A DNA stretch of 64,000 nucleotides from Ardenticatenaceae bacterium (GCA_020634495.1 JACKBR010000008.1:62001-126000), one strand, 5' to 3'; shown: positions 37,494-46,782, numbered from the stretch's first letter. The notes: a model not told the origin generated them from the sequence alone. Translations and numbers: made by a program.

Positions 37494-38552
37494 ATGATTT
37501 TTTTGATTGCTGTGGGTGTCATCCTCGTACCTATTTTGCTCGGGGGCTTGCTGGCCTGGAGTACAAACCGTTTTTCTACTGTGGTTGAAACAACCAAAGA
37601 AGCGGTAGAAAACATAGACAAAGGCTATAACCCTGCCATGACGTTTGGTCATGAGGTAAAGGTCGATGCTTCGCCTGAAGAAATGCTGAAAGAAGCGCGT
37701 TTGCAGGCCGCTCGCAAAGCAGCTTCTTTGCCGCGTGGGGCCAACATGCGCATTGGCCGCAAGGGGCAAGTGAATCTGCGTACAGCAGGCGAGGCCCTGG
37801 ATGAAGATCCCATGACGGCCGTTCGCATTGCCCTGCATCATGGTTGGGATGGCGCTCGCACAGGAGCTGTTGCGGCCGTTGCCGTGCCAGCAGCGCCAGC
37901 CGCCGCCGCTGCCCCCACCGGCAAAATCGAGCTGGTTCCCGGTAAAGATTACGAAGTTATCGAAATCACCGACAGTATGTCACCAGATGAAAAGCGCAAA
38001 GCAAGAATTGCAAATTCCAAGGCGAAGTCGGCGGCAATGAAAGCGGCCAAGGCGTCTGGCGTAACGGCTGCCGCCCCCGTTGCGGCCGGTGTTCCGGCTG
38101 CTGCCCCCGCTGCCGCTGCTGCTCCCCAATCTGTAAATATTGAACCCCCTCAGCTGATTGAAATTACCGAAGATATGTCGCCAGATGAGCTGCGTAAAGC
38201 GCGTATTGCTAACTCCAAAGCAAAGTCAGCCTTTAACAAGGCGCTCAAATCGGCCGGTGTTGATCCCAAGGATGTGGAGATTGTAGATGGCAAGGTGGTG
38301 CTGCCCGGCGGGGCCGCAGCCGCGCCAGTTGCCGCTGCTGCCCCCGCTGCAACTACCGCAGCGCCTGCTGGGGCTGCCCCAGCGACGGCTCCAGCCGCCA
38401 CCGCGAATATTCCAGAACCAGAATTAATAGAAATTACGGATAGCATGTCGCCCGATGAAATTCGGGCCGCCCGTATTGCCAACTCCAAGGCGAAATCGGC
38501 GTACAACAAGGCGCTCAAAGCTGCGGGGATTGATCCTAAGAGTGTGAGTTAG
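37494..38552 (+). CDS. Membrane-anchored Ala/Pro-linker protein with three SPDE-AKSA repeats
   Basis: 352 residues, function unknown. One N-terminal TM (about 1-22, start MIFLIAVGVILV), a charged stretch to about 130, then three near-identical helical units at residues 155-190, 221-263 and 311-352. Each reads IEIT(D/E)xMSPDE followed by (K/A)ARIANSKAKSA and a Lys/Ala helix, and two end GxDPK. The units are joined by Ala/Pro-rich linkers like those of lipoyl-bearing proteins. No lipoyl Lys motif is seen. GAGGG site 8 bases before the ATG. Followed directly by a strong terminator, so monocistronic. Confidence 0.8.
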   Translation: MIFLIAVGVILVPILLGGLLAWSTNRFSTVVETTKEAVENIDKGYNPAMTFGHEVKVDASPEEMLKEARLQAARKAASLPRGANMRIGRKGQVNLRTAGEALDEDPMTAVRIALHHGWDGARTGAVAAVAVPAAPAAAAAPTGKIELVPGKDYEVIEITDSMSPDEKRKARIANSKAKSAAMKAAKASGVTAAAPVAAGVPAAAPAAAAAPQSVNIEPPQLIEITEDMSPDELRKARIANSKAKSAFNKALKSAGVDPKDVEIVDGKVVLPGGAAAAPVAAAAPAATTAAPAGAAPATAPAATANIPEPELIEITDSMSPDEIRAARIANSKAKSAYNKALKAAGIDPKSVS

Positions 38553-38587
38553 CCACTGCGCAACTGGACAACTTTGTGAATTTTGGG

Positions 38588-38624
38588 AACGGCCGTCTTT
38601 CAGGAGACGGCCGTTTTTGTTTTC
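38588..38624. terminator. Terminator built from two copies of the octamer
   Basis: Stem AACGGCCGTCT (38588-38598) and AGACGGCCGTT (38605-38615), loop TTCAGG, then TTTGTTTTC on the plus strand. Ends the repeat-protein gene; as a hairpin it may also serve the converging gene. Confidence 0.85.
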
Positions 38625-40212
38625 AATTTTTCAAATTGAGCAGCCGCAATTTTTCCCCAACGGAAATGGCGATATTGCGCATCACCCGCAGCCCAATGCG
38701 TGGATATTTGTTGATGAGGTTTTCAAAGTCGTGGTAGTTTAAGGCAATCAATAAGACGTCTGTGGCAGCAACGGCCGTTGCTGTATAAGGTTGCCGGCTT
38801 ACCAAAGCAATCTCCCCCAAAAAATCCCCCGCCTGCACCGTACCAACCGAATGAGTGCCATCAGGAGCCAAAATGTCCATTTTGCCCTCCATGACCATGT
38901 AAAAAACGTCCCCAGTCTCACCCGCTCGTAACACAATTTCTCCAGCCGCCTTGTGAAAAACAGAGCACAGCGCGGCAATCTTACTCAACTCACCTTCCTC
39001 CAGGCCATCAAAAATGCCCATGTGGCGCGTTGTTTCATTTACAGAAATGCCAATGCGCTTTTCCTTGAAGCCAGCCCGAACCAGCTCGAAAATTTCCCGA
39101 CTGGCAGGCGTCAGAGCCGCATCATCAATGTTTAAGGGCACATACAGCTTGGCCATTTTTATCGTGTCCAGACGTTCCACCTCATGAAAAACAAACGACG
39201 GGCAGTAGGCAACGGGCACAAACCCCAAGTTGCTCAGCGTGCGTTGAATGTCTGGCCAGTAAGCGGTGACGGTAATTTCAATATATTCAGCCTTGTAAAT
39301 CTCTTTCGCCCAGGCGTCTAGCTCTTTCAGCAAAAAGCCAGCCACATCATCCCGCAAATCGATGAGTTCTAAAATTTTAATGCTGTGGCCAATCGGATCG
39401 AGCGTAAACCCGATAGCCCCCACAATGCGCTCATCCTCACGAGCCACCAAATAACGCACATTGCGCGATTCCAGCAAAAATAGGCCGTAGCTAAGCTGTA
39501 GATTGCCAAATACGTGTCGTCTTGATAAACGCCCGCGCTCAATCCGCAGCAGGTAAGGCAGACCCGACTCTGTTAATTCTTCCACCTGAAAGCCGGTGCC
39601 AATCGGGTATCCATCCACATCGTCCACAGCAATGAGATCGCTGTGAAAGCCCATATTTTGCAGCGCCAGTTGGCCCAGTAAAAAAGCTTCTGGAATTACA
39701 CGCGGGTTGTTGCAGCGCAGGTCGCGGGCTGGGCCAAATGGTTTGGCCATCATTACCAAACTTTCTCGCCTATCTAGCAACACTTTTTGGGGCAAAAAGC
39801 CAATGGGCCGCAGATCAAATTTTTCTGAGATGCGTTGGGCATATGGATGGGCTGTGCGGCATTCGGTAAGCCCAAAATGCAGGCGACGTTCAGCGAACGC
39901 CAGCCTGGCATCCATGAGAGCGCTGCCGACACCTTGGCCGCGATAATTGGGGTCTACTGCTAAACGGCCGAATTCGCCACACAAATCGGCATAGGCACCC
40001 ACCTCAAAATATACCGAGGCAGTGCCGACGACCTTGCCCTTTAGCTCCGCCAGCAAAAAAAGATAGCTGTCCTGGTAAATGCTGCGTTTTAGCCACTCAT
40101 CATTGTAAAACTCTTTGTAAGGGTATTCTTCGCCATAACTGCGGTAGAACAGCTCGCGTACGGCGGGCAAATCTGCTTCTGTTACGTGGCGAACATTTAT
40201 TGCTGCATCCAT
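38623..40212 (-). CDS. Double GNAT-cNMP fusion protein
   Basis: 529 residues. Residues 1-165: GNAT domain with FGRLAVDPNYRGQGVGSALMDAR (acetyl-CoA loop near 82-104). Residues about 215-345: a second GNAT-like region (RYLVAREDERIVGAIGFTL, GFLLKELDAW, TLSNLGFVPVAYCPSF) lacking the clear pyrophosphate loop. Residues about 400-529: cNMP-binding domain with GDFLGEIALVSRQPYTATAVA in the phosphate cassette. In mycobacteria PatA/Pat has the reverse order, cNMP first. Likely a nucleotide-controlled acetyltransferase (inference). GAGGAG site before the ATG. Confidence 0.87.
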   Translation of the reverse strand: MDAAINVRHVTEADLPAVRELFYRSYGEEYPYKEFYNDEWLKRSIYQDSYLFLLAELKGKVVGTASVYFEVGAYADLCGEFGRLAVDPNYRGQGVGSALMDARLAFAERRLHFGLTECRTAHPYAQRISEKFDLRPIGFLPQKVLLDRRESLVMMAKPFGPARDLRCNNPRVIPEAFLLGQLALQNMGFHSDLIAVDDVDGYPIGTGFQVEELTESGLPYLLRIERGRLSRRHVFGNLQLSYGLFLLESRNVRYLVAREDERIVGAIGFTLDPIGHSIKILELIDLRDDVAGFLLKELDAWAKEIYKAEYIEITVTAYWPDIQRTLSNLGFVPVAYCPSFVFHEVERLDTIKMAKLYVPLNIDDAALTPASREIFELVRAGFKEKRIGISVNETTRHMGIFDGLEEGELSKIAALCSVFHKAAGEIVLRAGETGDVFYMVMEGKMDILAPDGTHSVGTVQAGDFLGEIALVSRQPYTATAVAATDVLLIALNYHDFENLINKYPRIGLRVMRNIAISVGEKLRLLNLKN

Positions 40213-40375
40213 TCAATATGCTCCTCATTCAGATCGTGCCCATCATAGCGTATTTTTGGCAGTTTGTGGCAAAAGGCTGCATTGTGGGGGGCTTTTATAT
40301 ATTTTGTGCTGATTTGCCTAAAATTGCCAGCCTGTTTACGCAACTATAATGCCGCTGTGCTATGTTAATCGCCTG

Positions 40376-40550
40376 TAGGGTAATCGCATATTCCCCCATC
40401 GCCGGAGGCTGAAGCCATCCGGCTAGTTACGGAAGCCCTTTGGGCTGCCCGAACGGGCTTTGAAAACAGGCCCTTTGGGCCTTTCATAGATAGCGGGGGC
40501 GTTCACGCCTCCGCGAGCATGGCAGAAAAACCGAGTATGCGGTTACCCTA
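40376..40550. mobile_element. MITE-like element with 10-bp target duplication
   Basis: 175-bp non-coding element. Terminal inverted repeats TAGGGTAATCGCATA (40376-40390) and TATGCGGTTACCCTA (40536-40550), one mismatch in 15. Flanked by direct repeats TAATCGCCTG at 40366-40375 and 40551-40560. The inside has two smaller hairpins around CCCTTTGGGC. No transposase in the window. The rest of the gap 40213-40655 shows no gene. Confidence 0.85.
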
Positions 40551-40655
40551 TAATCGCCTGTTTGCCTGGCGTGCGCCAAACCGACTCTATGCTACAATCG
40601 CTGATTGGCTGACCTGGCATAGCGAGGAAAATAGGCAAACGCGCAGAGTTGTTTT

Positions 40656-42251
40656 ATGGCAAATGGATTGGTAGATGTTCGCATTCTGCAAAGAGAATAT
40701 TTATTGGCTATTTCGCGGGCCATTACCGCCGAGCTGGATTTGCAGGATGTATTGCGCATTATTCTGCGTGCGGCCGTAGAATTGGTGGCTGGCAAGGCGG
40801 GCATGATTGCGCTGCATCACCCAGAGCTTGACAGTGTGCGGGTTGCGGCCGTTTACGGGATTCCAGCGCCAATGGTAGATTATTTTGCCCCGCTGCTGCG
40901 CGATATTCCCCCACTCGACACCACAGAACAAGAGGCAGAGCTCACCCGCCGCTTACAAACCATTGCGCGGCGGTCTAACCTGGGCTTTACCCAGATGGTG
41001 CGCCTGCCGATGGTGAGTGGCGGCGAGACAATTGGACTCATTTATGTTTTTCTTTCTGGGACGCCCTACCATTTGCCTAAAGATGCGGCCATGCTGCTGA
41101 GCAGTTTTGCGGAGCAGGCGGCCATTGCTGTGAAGAATGCCCGGCTGTATGAGCAGGTGAACAAAGAAAAGCAGCGGTTGGATGCCATCATTCAGCAAAA
41201 TGCGGATGGGGTAATGATTTTGGATCAGGCGCTGCGCATTACGGTGTTTAACCGGGCGTTAAGCCACATGATTGGCCGGACGCCGGGCGAGGTGATTGGG
41301 CAGCCGCATGAGATGGTTTTTAAGTGGCTGTCGCTAAAGACGGAGATGGATTTGCATGATGCCCTGGCCAATGGCTGGCCTTTGCCTGGCGCGGCTCATT
41401 TGTATGTGGAGGGCGATTTGCAACGGCCGTATGACGAACAGGCCAACACCGCTGACGGAAAGCGCGTAAATTTGGGTATTACTTACGCGCCGCTGATGGA
41501 TGCAGACGGCCGTATGACCGACATCATTGCCAACGTGCGCGACCTGACCCGCTACCGCGAAGAAGAAGCCCTGCAAAAAACCTTTATCTCCGTCGTCAGC
41601 CACGAACTCAAAACGCCCGTTTCCATCATTAAAGGGTATGCGGGCACGCTGCGGCGGCAGGATGCCAACTGGTCACCAGAGGTGATGCAAGATTCGTTGG
41701 CCGTTATTGAAGAAGAAGCCGATAATCTGACCGATTTAATCGACAGCTTGCTAGAGGTATCCCGCCTACAGGCCGGGACGTTTAACCTGGAAGTAAGCGA
41801 AGATGTTCAACTCAACCGCGTAGTAGAAAACACGGCACGTAAATTTGGCAATCAAACAGACAAACATAAAATTAAGGTGCAGTTTGCCGCTGATTTTCCC
41901 CCTATTTGGGGAGACGAGCGGCGGCTGGGTCAGGTGCTGAATAATCTGCTTAGCAACGCTATCAAATATTCGCCCGACGGCGGCGAAATTGTGATTCGTG
42001 GTGAAGTTCATCCGCAGCACGTAACGGTAGCGGTACGAGACAGCGGCATCGGCATTCCAGATCATGAGCAGCATCGTATTTTTCAGAAATTTTCGCGGTT
42101 GGACAATGCCCTAAGCCGCAAAACAGAAGGCACTGGCCTGGGTTTGTTCCTCTGCAAAGCAATTATCGAGGCGCATAACGGCCGTATCTGGTTTCACAAA
42201 AACCCAGACGGCCCCGGTACCACCTTCACCTTTTCCTTACCAAGAAATTAA
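40656..42251 (+). CDS. GAF-PAS sensor histidine kinase
   Basis: 531 residues, no TM segment. GAF domain about 17-165, PAS about 178-295 (QQNADGVMILDQALRITVFN, IIANVRDLTRYREEE), HisKA with His316 in VVSHELKTPVSIIKG, and HATPase with LNNLLSNAIKYSPDGG, RDSGIGIP and EGTGLGLFLCKAIIEAH. All catalytic boxes intact. Cytosolic sensor; the partner regulator is not adjacent. Stop is followed by a hairpin and the CpXC gene. Confidence 0.93.
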   Translation: MANGLVDVRILQREYLLAISRAITAELDLQDVLRIILRAAVELVAGKAGMIALHHPELDSVRVAAVYGIPAPMVDYFAPLLRDIPPLDTTEQEAELTRRLQTIARRSNLGFTQMVRLPMVSGGETIGLIYVFLSGTPYHLPKDAAMLLSSFAEQAAIAVKNARLYEQVNKEKQRLDAIIQQNADGVMILDQALRITVFNRALSHMIGRTPGEVIGQPHEMVFKWLSLKTEMDLHDALANGWPLPGAAHLYVEGDLQRPYDEQANTADGKRVNLGITYAPLMDADGRMTDIIANVRDLTRYREEEALQKTFISVVSHELKTPVSIIKGYAGTLRRQDANWSPEVMQDSLAVIEEEADNLTDLIDSLLEVSRLQAGTFNLEVSEDVQLNRVVENTARKFGNQTDKHKIKVQFAADFPPIWGDERRLGQVLNNLLSNAIKYSPDGGEIVIRGEVHPQHVTVAVRDSGIGIPDHEQHRIFQKFSRLDNALSRKTEGTGLGLFLCKAIIEAHNGRIWFHKNPDGPGTTFTFSLPRN

Positions 42252-42266
42252 ATTACCTGAAACTGC

Positions 42267-42322
42267 AACCTCCCGCAGGTTTGTTATCAACGATGGTTAT
42301 TTATAAAACCTGCGGGAGGGTT
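42267..42322. repeat. Inverted repeat between kinase and CpXC gene
   Basis: Arms AACCTCCCGCAGGTTT (42267-42282) and AAACCTGCGGGAGGGTT (42306-42322, one bulged G), loop 23 bases. The arms are themselves partly palindromic (AACCT...AGGTT). Confidence 0.7.
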
Positions 42323-42336
42323 TATAAGGAGCAATT

Positions 42337-43674
42337 ATGCACACACAACTCACGTGCCCACAGTGCGGCACGCCCTATTCGGCCGAGGTACATCAGGTCG
42401 TAGATTCCAAACATACGCCACACTTAAAGCAGCAGCTGCTTAATGGCCAGCTAAACATGGCCGTTTGCCCCAACTGCGGCGCAGGCGGCCAAATGGCAAC
42501 CATCCTGCTGTTTCACGATGCAGATTATGAAACGTTCATGGTGCATGTACCACAAGAACTTAACCTGAACACCATGCAGCGGGAGCAGATGATTGGCCAG
42601 CTTACCAAGCAGGTCATGGAAGACTTACCTCCTGAGGAACGGCGGGCCTACATGTTTCAACCGCAAATCATGCTGAACTGGCAAACATTCATGGAAAAAG
42701 TGCTGGAAACTGAGGGCATTACGCCAGAAATGATAGCCCGGCAAAAGAAGCAGTCTGAACTGCTGCAAACGCTAATTAAAGCGGACAAAGATGTGCAGGA
42801 CGTGCTGCTAAAAGAGCGCGCTGACGAAATCGATGAGACCTTTTTTGCCATGCTGCAACAATTTGTGGATATGGCATCGCAAATGCAAGACAACCAGCAA
42901 ATGGTGAAGCTGACCAATTTGCGTGCCCGGCTGATGACTGAAACGCCAGCTGGCCAGCGGATGGAGCAGCAGCAAATGGCCCTGCACAAGCTGAGCCGTC
43001 AGGCTAAAAAACAAGGTGGGCTGACTTCGGCCATGCTGGTGGAGCACATCATCGCCAATCAGGAACGGCCGCATGTGGTAGATGCCCTGGTGATGGCTGC
43101 CCAGGGCGCTTTGCAATACGAATTTTTTAGCCTGTTCACGGCCGAAATTGAAAAGTTGGAAAAAGCGGGTGAAACTGCTTCCGTCAATCGCTTAAAAGCG
43201 TTACGGGCTGATTTGCTTAAGCTGTACGAAGGTATTCAAGAGCAGTCTAAAAGCATGATGCAAGAGGCGATGAACACGCTCAACACCATTTTGGCTGCGC
43301 CAGATAAAAATGAGGCATTGATGGAAAATGCGCAGCAGATTGATGAGGCGTTTATGGCTGTGTTGGCTGCTAAAATGAACGAGGCGGAGCAAAAGAACGA
43401 CATTGCTCAGTTCCAGGCGCTTAACGAAATTCATAGCCTGATTTATGCCCAAATGGAGCGTACGCTGCCGCCGCATGTGCAGCTGCTTAACCAGCTTGTG
43501 CGTTCTGAATCGCCAGAAGAGCAGGTGCAGCTGCTGGATGAAAATGAGCAGTTTGTGTCTGATGATTTGATTAAGCTGATTGATCAAGTGATGGGACAGG
43601 CAGGGGAACAAGGGCAGGAAGATTTGAGCGGCCGTTTGCAATCTGTCAAAACGTTGATTCAGGCGAGACTGTAA
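42337..43674 (+). CDS. CpXC zinc-binding protein with long helical tail
   Basis: 445 residues. N-terminal CpXC domain: CPQC at residues 7-10 and CPNC near 44-47, with a beta region (ILLFHDADYETFMVHVPQEL) and the remainder helical, rich in Gln, Glu and Met, probably coiled coils (residues about 110-430). CpXC proteins are poorly understood. AAGGAG site upstream. Follows the kinase gene after a hairpin. Confidence 0.8.
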   Translation: MHTQLTCPQCGTPYSAEVHQVVDSKHTPHLKQQLLNGQLNMAVCPNCGAGGQMATILLFHDADYETFMVHVPQELNLNTMQREQMIGQLTKQVMEDLPPEERRAYMFQPQIMLNWQTFMEKVLETEGITPEMIARQKKQSELLQTLIKADKDVQDVLLKERADEIDETFFAMLQQFVDMASQMQDNQQMVKLTNLRARLMTETPAGQRMEQQQMALHKLSRQAKKQGGLTSAMLVEHIIANQERPHVVDALVMAAQGALQYEFFSLFTAEIEKLEKAGETASVNRLKALRADLLKLYEGIQEQSKSMMQEAMNTLNTILAAPDKNEALMENAQQIDEAFMAVLAAKMNEAEQKNDIAQFQALNEIHSLIYAQMERTLPPHVQLLNQLVRSESPEEQVQLLDENEQFVSDDLIKLIDQVMGQAGEQGQEDLSGRLQSVKTLIQARL

Positions 43675-43716
43675 ACAGGATTCAGTAAGCAGTAATCGGT
43701 GAACAGTCGTCAGAAA

Positions 43717-43758
43717 AACGGCCGTATTCTGCCAAATTTATGCTAGAATACGGCCGTT
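43717..43758. terminator. Hairpin of two octamers between CpXC gene and lipB
   Basis: Stem AACGGCCGTATTCT (43717-43730) and AGAATACGGCCGTT (43745-43758), 14-base loop, followed by CTATTTT on the plus strand. Probable terminator of the CpXC gene; the lipB start is 20 bases later. Confidence 0.65.
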
Positions 43759-43777
43759 CTATTTTGGGAGCAATTTA

Positions 43778-44476
43778 ATGCACATTGATGTGGCATGGTT
43801 GGGACAAGTTGATTATCTGGCAGCCTGGGAACAGCAGAAAATGCTGGCGGCTGAGCGTATTGCCGATCCTGAAGTGAGAGGCAAGCTGCTGCTGTTGGAG
43901 CATTCACCCACCTACACCTTGGGGCGAAACGGCCGTCTACAAAACCTCCTCCTTAGCGAAGATGAACTGAACGAGCGAAATATCGCCTTTTACCACGTAG
44001 ACCGGGGTGGCGACATCACCTATCATGGCCCAGGCCAGCTGGTTGGCTACCCCATCCTCTCGCTCAAGCGCGTGTATGACCAGCCCGGTTTGGGCATGGT
44101 GCAGCGCTACGTAACCGATTTGGAAGAAGTGCTTATTCAAACACTCGATCAGTTTGGCATCCTGGCCCGGCGGTTTACCGGCAACCGGGGCGTTTGGGTA
44201 GAAACGGCCAACGGGTTGGCTAAAATTGCCGCCATCGGCGTGCGCATTCAGCGGGGTGGCATCACCAGTCATGGTTTTGCCCTCAACGTCAATCCAGATT
44301 TGGCCTACTTTGACAACATCATTCCCTGCGGCATTCAGGATCATGGGGTAGTGAGTATGGCTCAACTTTTGCCAACGGCCGTTACCATCGCCGACGTTTT
44401 GCCCCACCTCATTTCCGCTTTTTCGACAGTTTTTCAAGTTAAAACCATTGGTGAAGCTGCCTATGTCCCTGGGTGA
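43778..44476 (+). CDS. lipB: Octanoyl-[ACP]:protein N-octanoyltransferase
   Basis: First step of lipoyl cofactor synthesis: moves octanoate from ACP to the lipoyl domain. 232 residues, normal length. Seen: LLLEHSPTYTLGRNGR near residue 30, RGGDITYHGPGQLVGYPIL near 72-90, the catalytic Lys149 in LAKIAAIGV and Cys184 in IIPCGI. GGGAG site before the ATG. lipA follows after a 220-base gap holding old repeat-like sequence. Confidence 0.96.
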   Translation: MHIDVAWLGQVDYLAAWEQQKMLAAERIADPEVRGKLLLLEHSPTYTLGRNGRLQNLLLSEDELNERNIAFYHVDRGGDITYHGPGQLVGYPILSLKRVYDQPGLGMVQRYVTDLEEVLIQTLDQFGILARRFTGNRGVWVETANGLAKIAAIGVRIQRGGITSHGFALNVNPDLAYFDNIIPCGIQDHGVVSMAQLLPTAVTIADVLPHLISAFSTVFQVKTIGEAAYVPG

Positions 44477-44519
44477 TACCATTACCATAAATTAGTTTGA
44501 GTCCCAGAGAGCGTGGCGC

Positions 44520-44690
44520 ACCCAGATTTACCAGATTTTTCTCTGCGCCTCCGCGCCTCTGCGTTGAATTATTTTCTGAGGAGACGACACCAACTGTCGT
44601 TGACTACCATGAATGAAAATCCGCAGATTACGCAGATTGACCAGATTTAAATCCGCGTTCATCCGCGTTAATCAGCGTCCTATTTACTAA
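44520..44690. repeat. Degenerate intergenic repeats between lipB and lipA
   Basis: Contains CGCCTCCGCGCCTCTGCG and GCAGATTACGCAGATT followed by GCGTTCATCCGCGTT: short imperfect direct repeats with no coding potential. A relative of the second (TTCGCAGATTAAGAG) occurs near 12020. Confidence 0.5.
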
Positions 44691-44698
44691 GGAGAAAC

Positions 44699-45616
44699 AT
44701 GGCTCGCATACCGTTAGATTCAATCAAAGAAACGCCAAAGCCAGAAAGACGGCCGTCCTGGATCAAAGTCCGCAATATCCACGACGTTAACGACAACTAC
44801 CGCACCCTAAAAGGGCTCATGCGCCAAAAAGAGCTGCACACCGTTTGCGAAGAGGCCCGCTGCCCCAACATTGGCGAATGCTGGGGTTCAGGCACCGCCA
44901 CCTTCCTCATCATGGGAGACATTTGTACGCGCAGCTGCCACTTTTGTGACGTAAAAACGGGACGGCCGTTGCCTATGGATTGGGCCGAACCAGAGCGCGT
45001 GGCCCAGGCCGTGCGCGCCATGAACCTGAAACACGTCGTCATCACCTCCGTCAACCGAGATGAACGAGAAGATGGCGGTGCGCCCATTTTTGCTGCCTGC
45101 ATCAACCGCATCCGTGAGGTGCAGCCCGGCTGCTCCATCGAAGTGCTCATCCCCGACTTCAAAGGCAGCCGCGACGCCCTGCAAATTGTCATGGACGCTC
45201 GCCCGGAAATTCTTAATCACAACGTGGAAACCGTAGAGCGCCTCTTCCGCACCATCCAGCCGCAAGATAAATACGAATGGGCCAAAGCCACCCTCACCAA
45301 CGCCAAGCAAATGGCTCCAGACCTGCTCACCAAAAGCGGCATCATGGTAGGCCTGGGCGAAACCTGGGACGAGTTGGTGGCGACCCTGCAAGATTTACAC
45401 AGTTGGGGCGTGGATATTTTAACCATTGGCCAATATTTGCAGCCCACCCGCAAGCATTGGCCCGTGGAGCGATATTACACCCCAGAAGAGTTTGCCCAGC
45501 TTAAGCAACTTGGCCTGGAAATGGGCTTTCGTTGGGTAGAAAGCGGCCCCCTAGTGCGCAGCAGCTACCGCGCCGACAAGCAGGTTGAGGTTTTGCTAGG
45601 CAATGCCAGGCTATAG
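44699..45616 (+). CDS. lipA: Lipoyl synthase (radical SAM)
   Basis: Inserts two sulfurs into the octanoyl group. 305 residues, normal length. Both iron-sulfur cluster motifs are present: the auxiliary cluster [12 protein letters not shown] near residues 44-55 and the radical SAM motif CTRSCHFC near 77-84. Also [30 protein letters not shown] and [13 protein letters not shown], all typical. The C-terminus has the conserved [14 protein letters not shown] site before the ATG. Confidence 0.97.
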   Translation: MARIPLDSIKETPKPERRPSWIKVRNIHDVNDNYRTLKGLMRQKELHTVCEEARCPNIGECWGSGTATFLIMGDICTRSCHFCDVKTGRPLPMDWAEPERVAQAVRAMNLKHVVITSVNRDEREDGGAPIFAACINRIREVQPGCSIEVLIPDFKGSRDALQIVMDARPEILNHNVETVERLFRTIQPQDKYEWAKATLTNAKQMAPDLLTKSGIMVGLGETWDELVATLQDLHSWGVDILTIGQYLQPTRKHWPVERYYTPEEFAQLKQLGLEMGFRWVESGPLVRSSYRADKQVEVLLGNARL

Positions 45617-45624
45617 GAAATAAC

Positions 45625-46731
45625 ATGAGCAATCGGTGGAGCAATCCGACTCGTTACACCATCCTTATTGTCTTATTGTTCTTGCTGGCGGCATTTTTGT
45701 ATGTCATACGCTCGCTCATTGGGCCACTTATCATTGCTGCTTTGCTGGCTTATATGCTTTATCCGCTGGCAAAACGCCTGGAAGTTCGGACTGGCGGTCG
45801 TTATACATTAAGCGTAAGTCTGGTCTATTTTCCCTTTCTCATCATATTGATTGCGACGCCGGGCATTGTCATTCCCATTTTAATTCGTCAGTTCCAGACC
45901 CTTTCCGGTGAGCTATTTCAGGTTATCACCCAGATTGAAATGCTCCTGGCCCGTTCTGTCACTTTTTTTGGCTTTACTTTTTCTCCTGAGGAGCTGGCTC
46001 AGCTTTTAAATTTGACAACTGAATCCTTTACACCTGCGGCCGAAGAGACGATTCGAGCCTTAGAAGCGACTTCGACCAGCCTGCTCTTGCTGTTGGTTGT
46101 TTTGGTGGCAATTTATTACCTGATGCTTGATTGGCAGCGTCTGCGAGCCTGGCTAATTGGCCTGATGCCTGATTCTGAACAGGCTGACCTTAACCGGTTG
46201 CTAGAAGAAATTGACCGAACCTGGCGAGCTTACATTCGAGGAACCTTGCTGCTCATGTTTATGATGGGTGTTTTTTTTACCATCGTGGGGCTGGCGCTGG
46301 GGCTGCCGGGGGCGGTTGGTTTGGGCGTGTTAACGGGTTTGTTAAGCATCATTCCAGAATTGGGCCCTAGCATTGCGGGGATCATTGCCACGTTGGTGGC
46401 TTTATTTGAAGGCTCCAATTATTTGCCGCTTTCTAATTTTTGGTTTGCCGTGCTTATTGCCAGCATTTATCTTGTTGTGATGCAGGTGAAGGCGTTGTGG
46501 TTACGGCCGTTGGTGATGGGCCGTTTTTTGCACATGAACACAGGTCTTGTTTTTGTGGCGATTATTGGTGCCGCGCTTATTTCTGGCGTTTTGGCCGCAT
46601 TGATCATTTTGCCTCTGATAATAACGGCTGGGCAAATTGGCCATTACCTGCGTAGCAAGCTACTGCACCTTGATCCCTGGCCAGCTGCGGCAGGCGCTTT
46701 AGCAGACGCCCCCGTCGAAGCAGATTCATAA
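45625..46731 (+). CDS. AI-2E family permease
   Basis: Membrane protein of 368 residues with about eight helices, PF01594 type. Seen: a first pair of helices in residues 10-50, a long soluble-like segment to about 135, and the family region GLPGAVGLGVLTGLLSIIPELGPSIAGI near residue 225. Members include TqsA and Na+/H+ antiporter-type proteins; the substrate is unknown. Starts 8 bases after lipA, so probably co-transcribed without an evident functional tie. Confidence 0.9.
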   Translation: MSNRWSNPTRYTILIVLLFLLAAFLYVIRSLIGPLIIAALLAYMLYPLAKRLEVRTGGRYTLSVSLVYFPFLIILIATPGIVIPILIRQFQTLSGELFQVITQIEMLLARSVTFFGFTFSPEELAQLLNLTTESFTPAAEETIRALEATSTSLLLLLVVLVAIYYLMLDWQRLRAWLIGLMPDSEQADLNRLLEEIDRTWRAYIRGTLLLMFMMGVFFTIVGLALGLPGAVGLGVLTGLLSIIPELGPSIAGIIATLVALFEGSNYLPLSNFWFAVLIASIYLVVMQVKALWLRPLVMGRFLHMNTGLVFVAIIGAALISGVLAALIILPLIITAGQIGHYLRSKLLHLDPWPAAAGALADAPVEADS

Positions 46732-46782
46732 CGATTCGGGTGGTGGAAACCCTGGTTAAAGGTGGCCAATGCAAGGAGTGCG

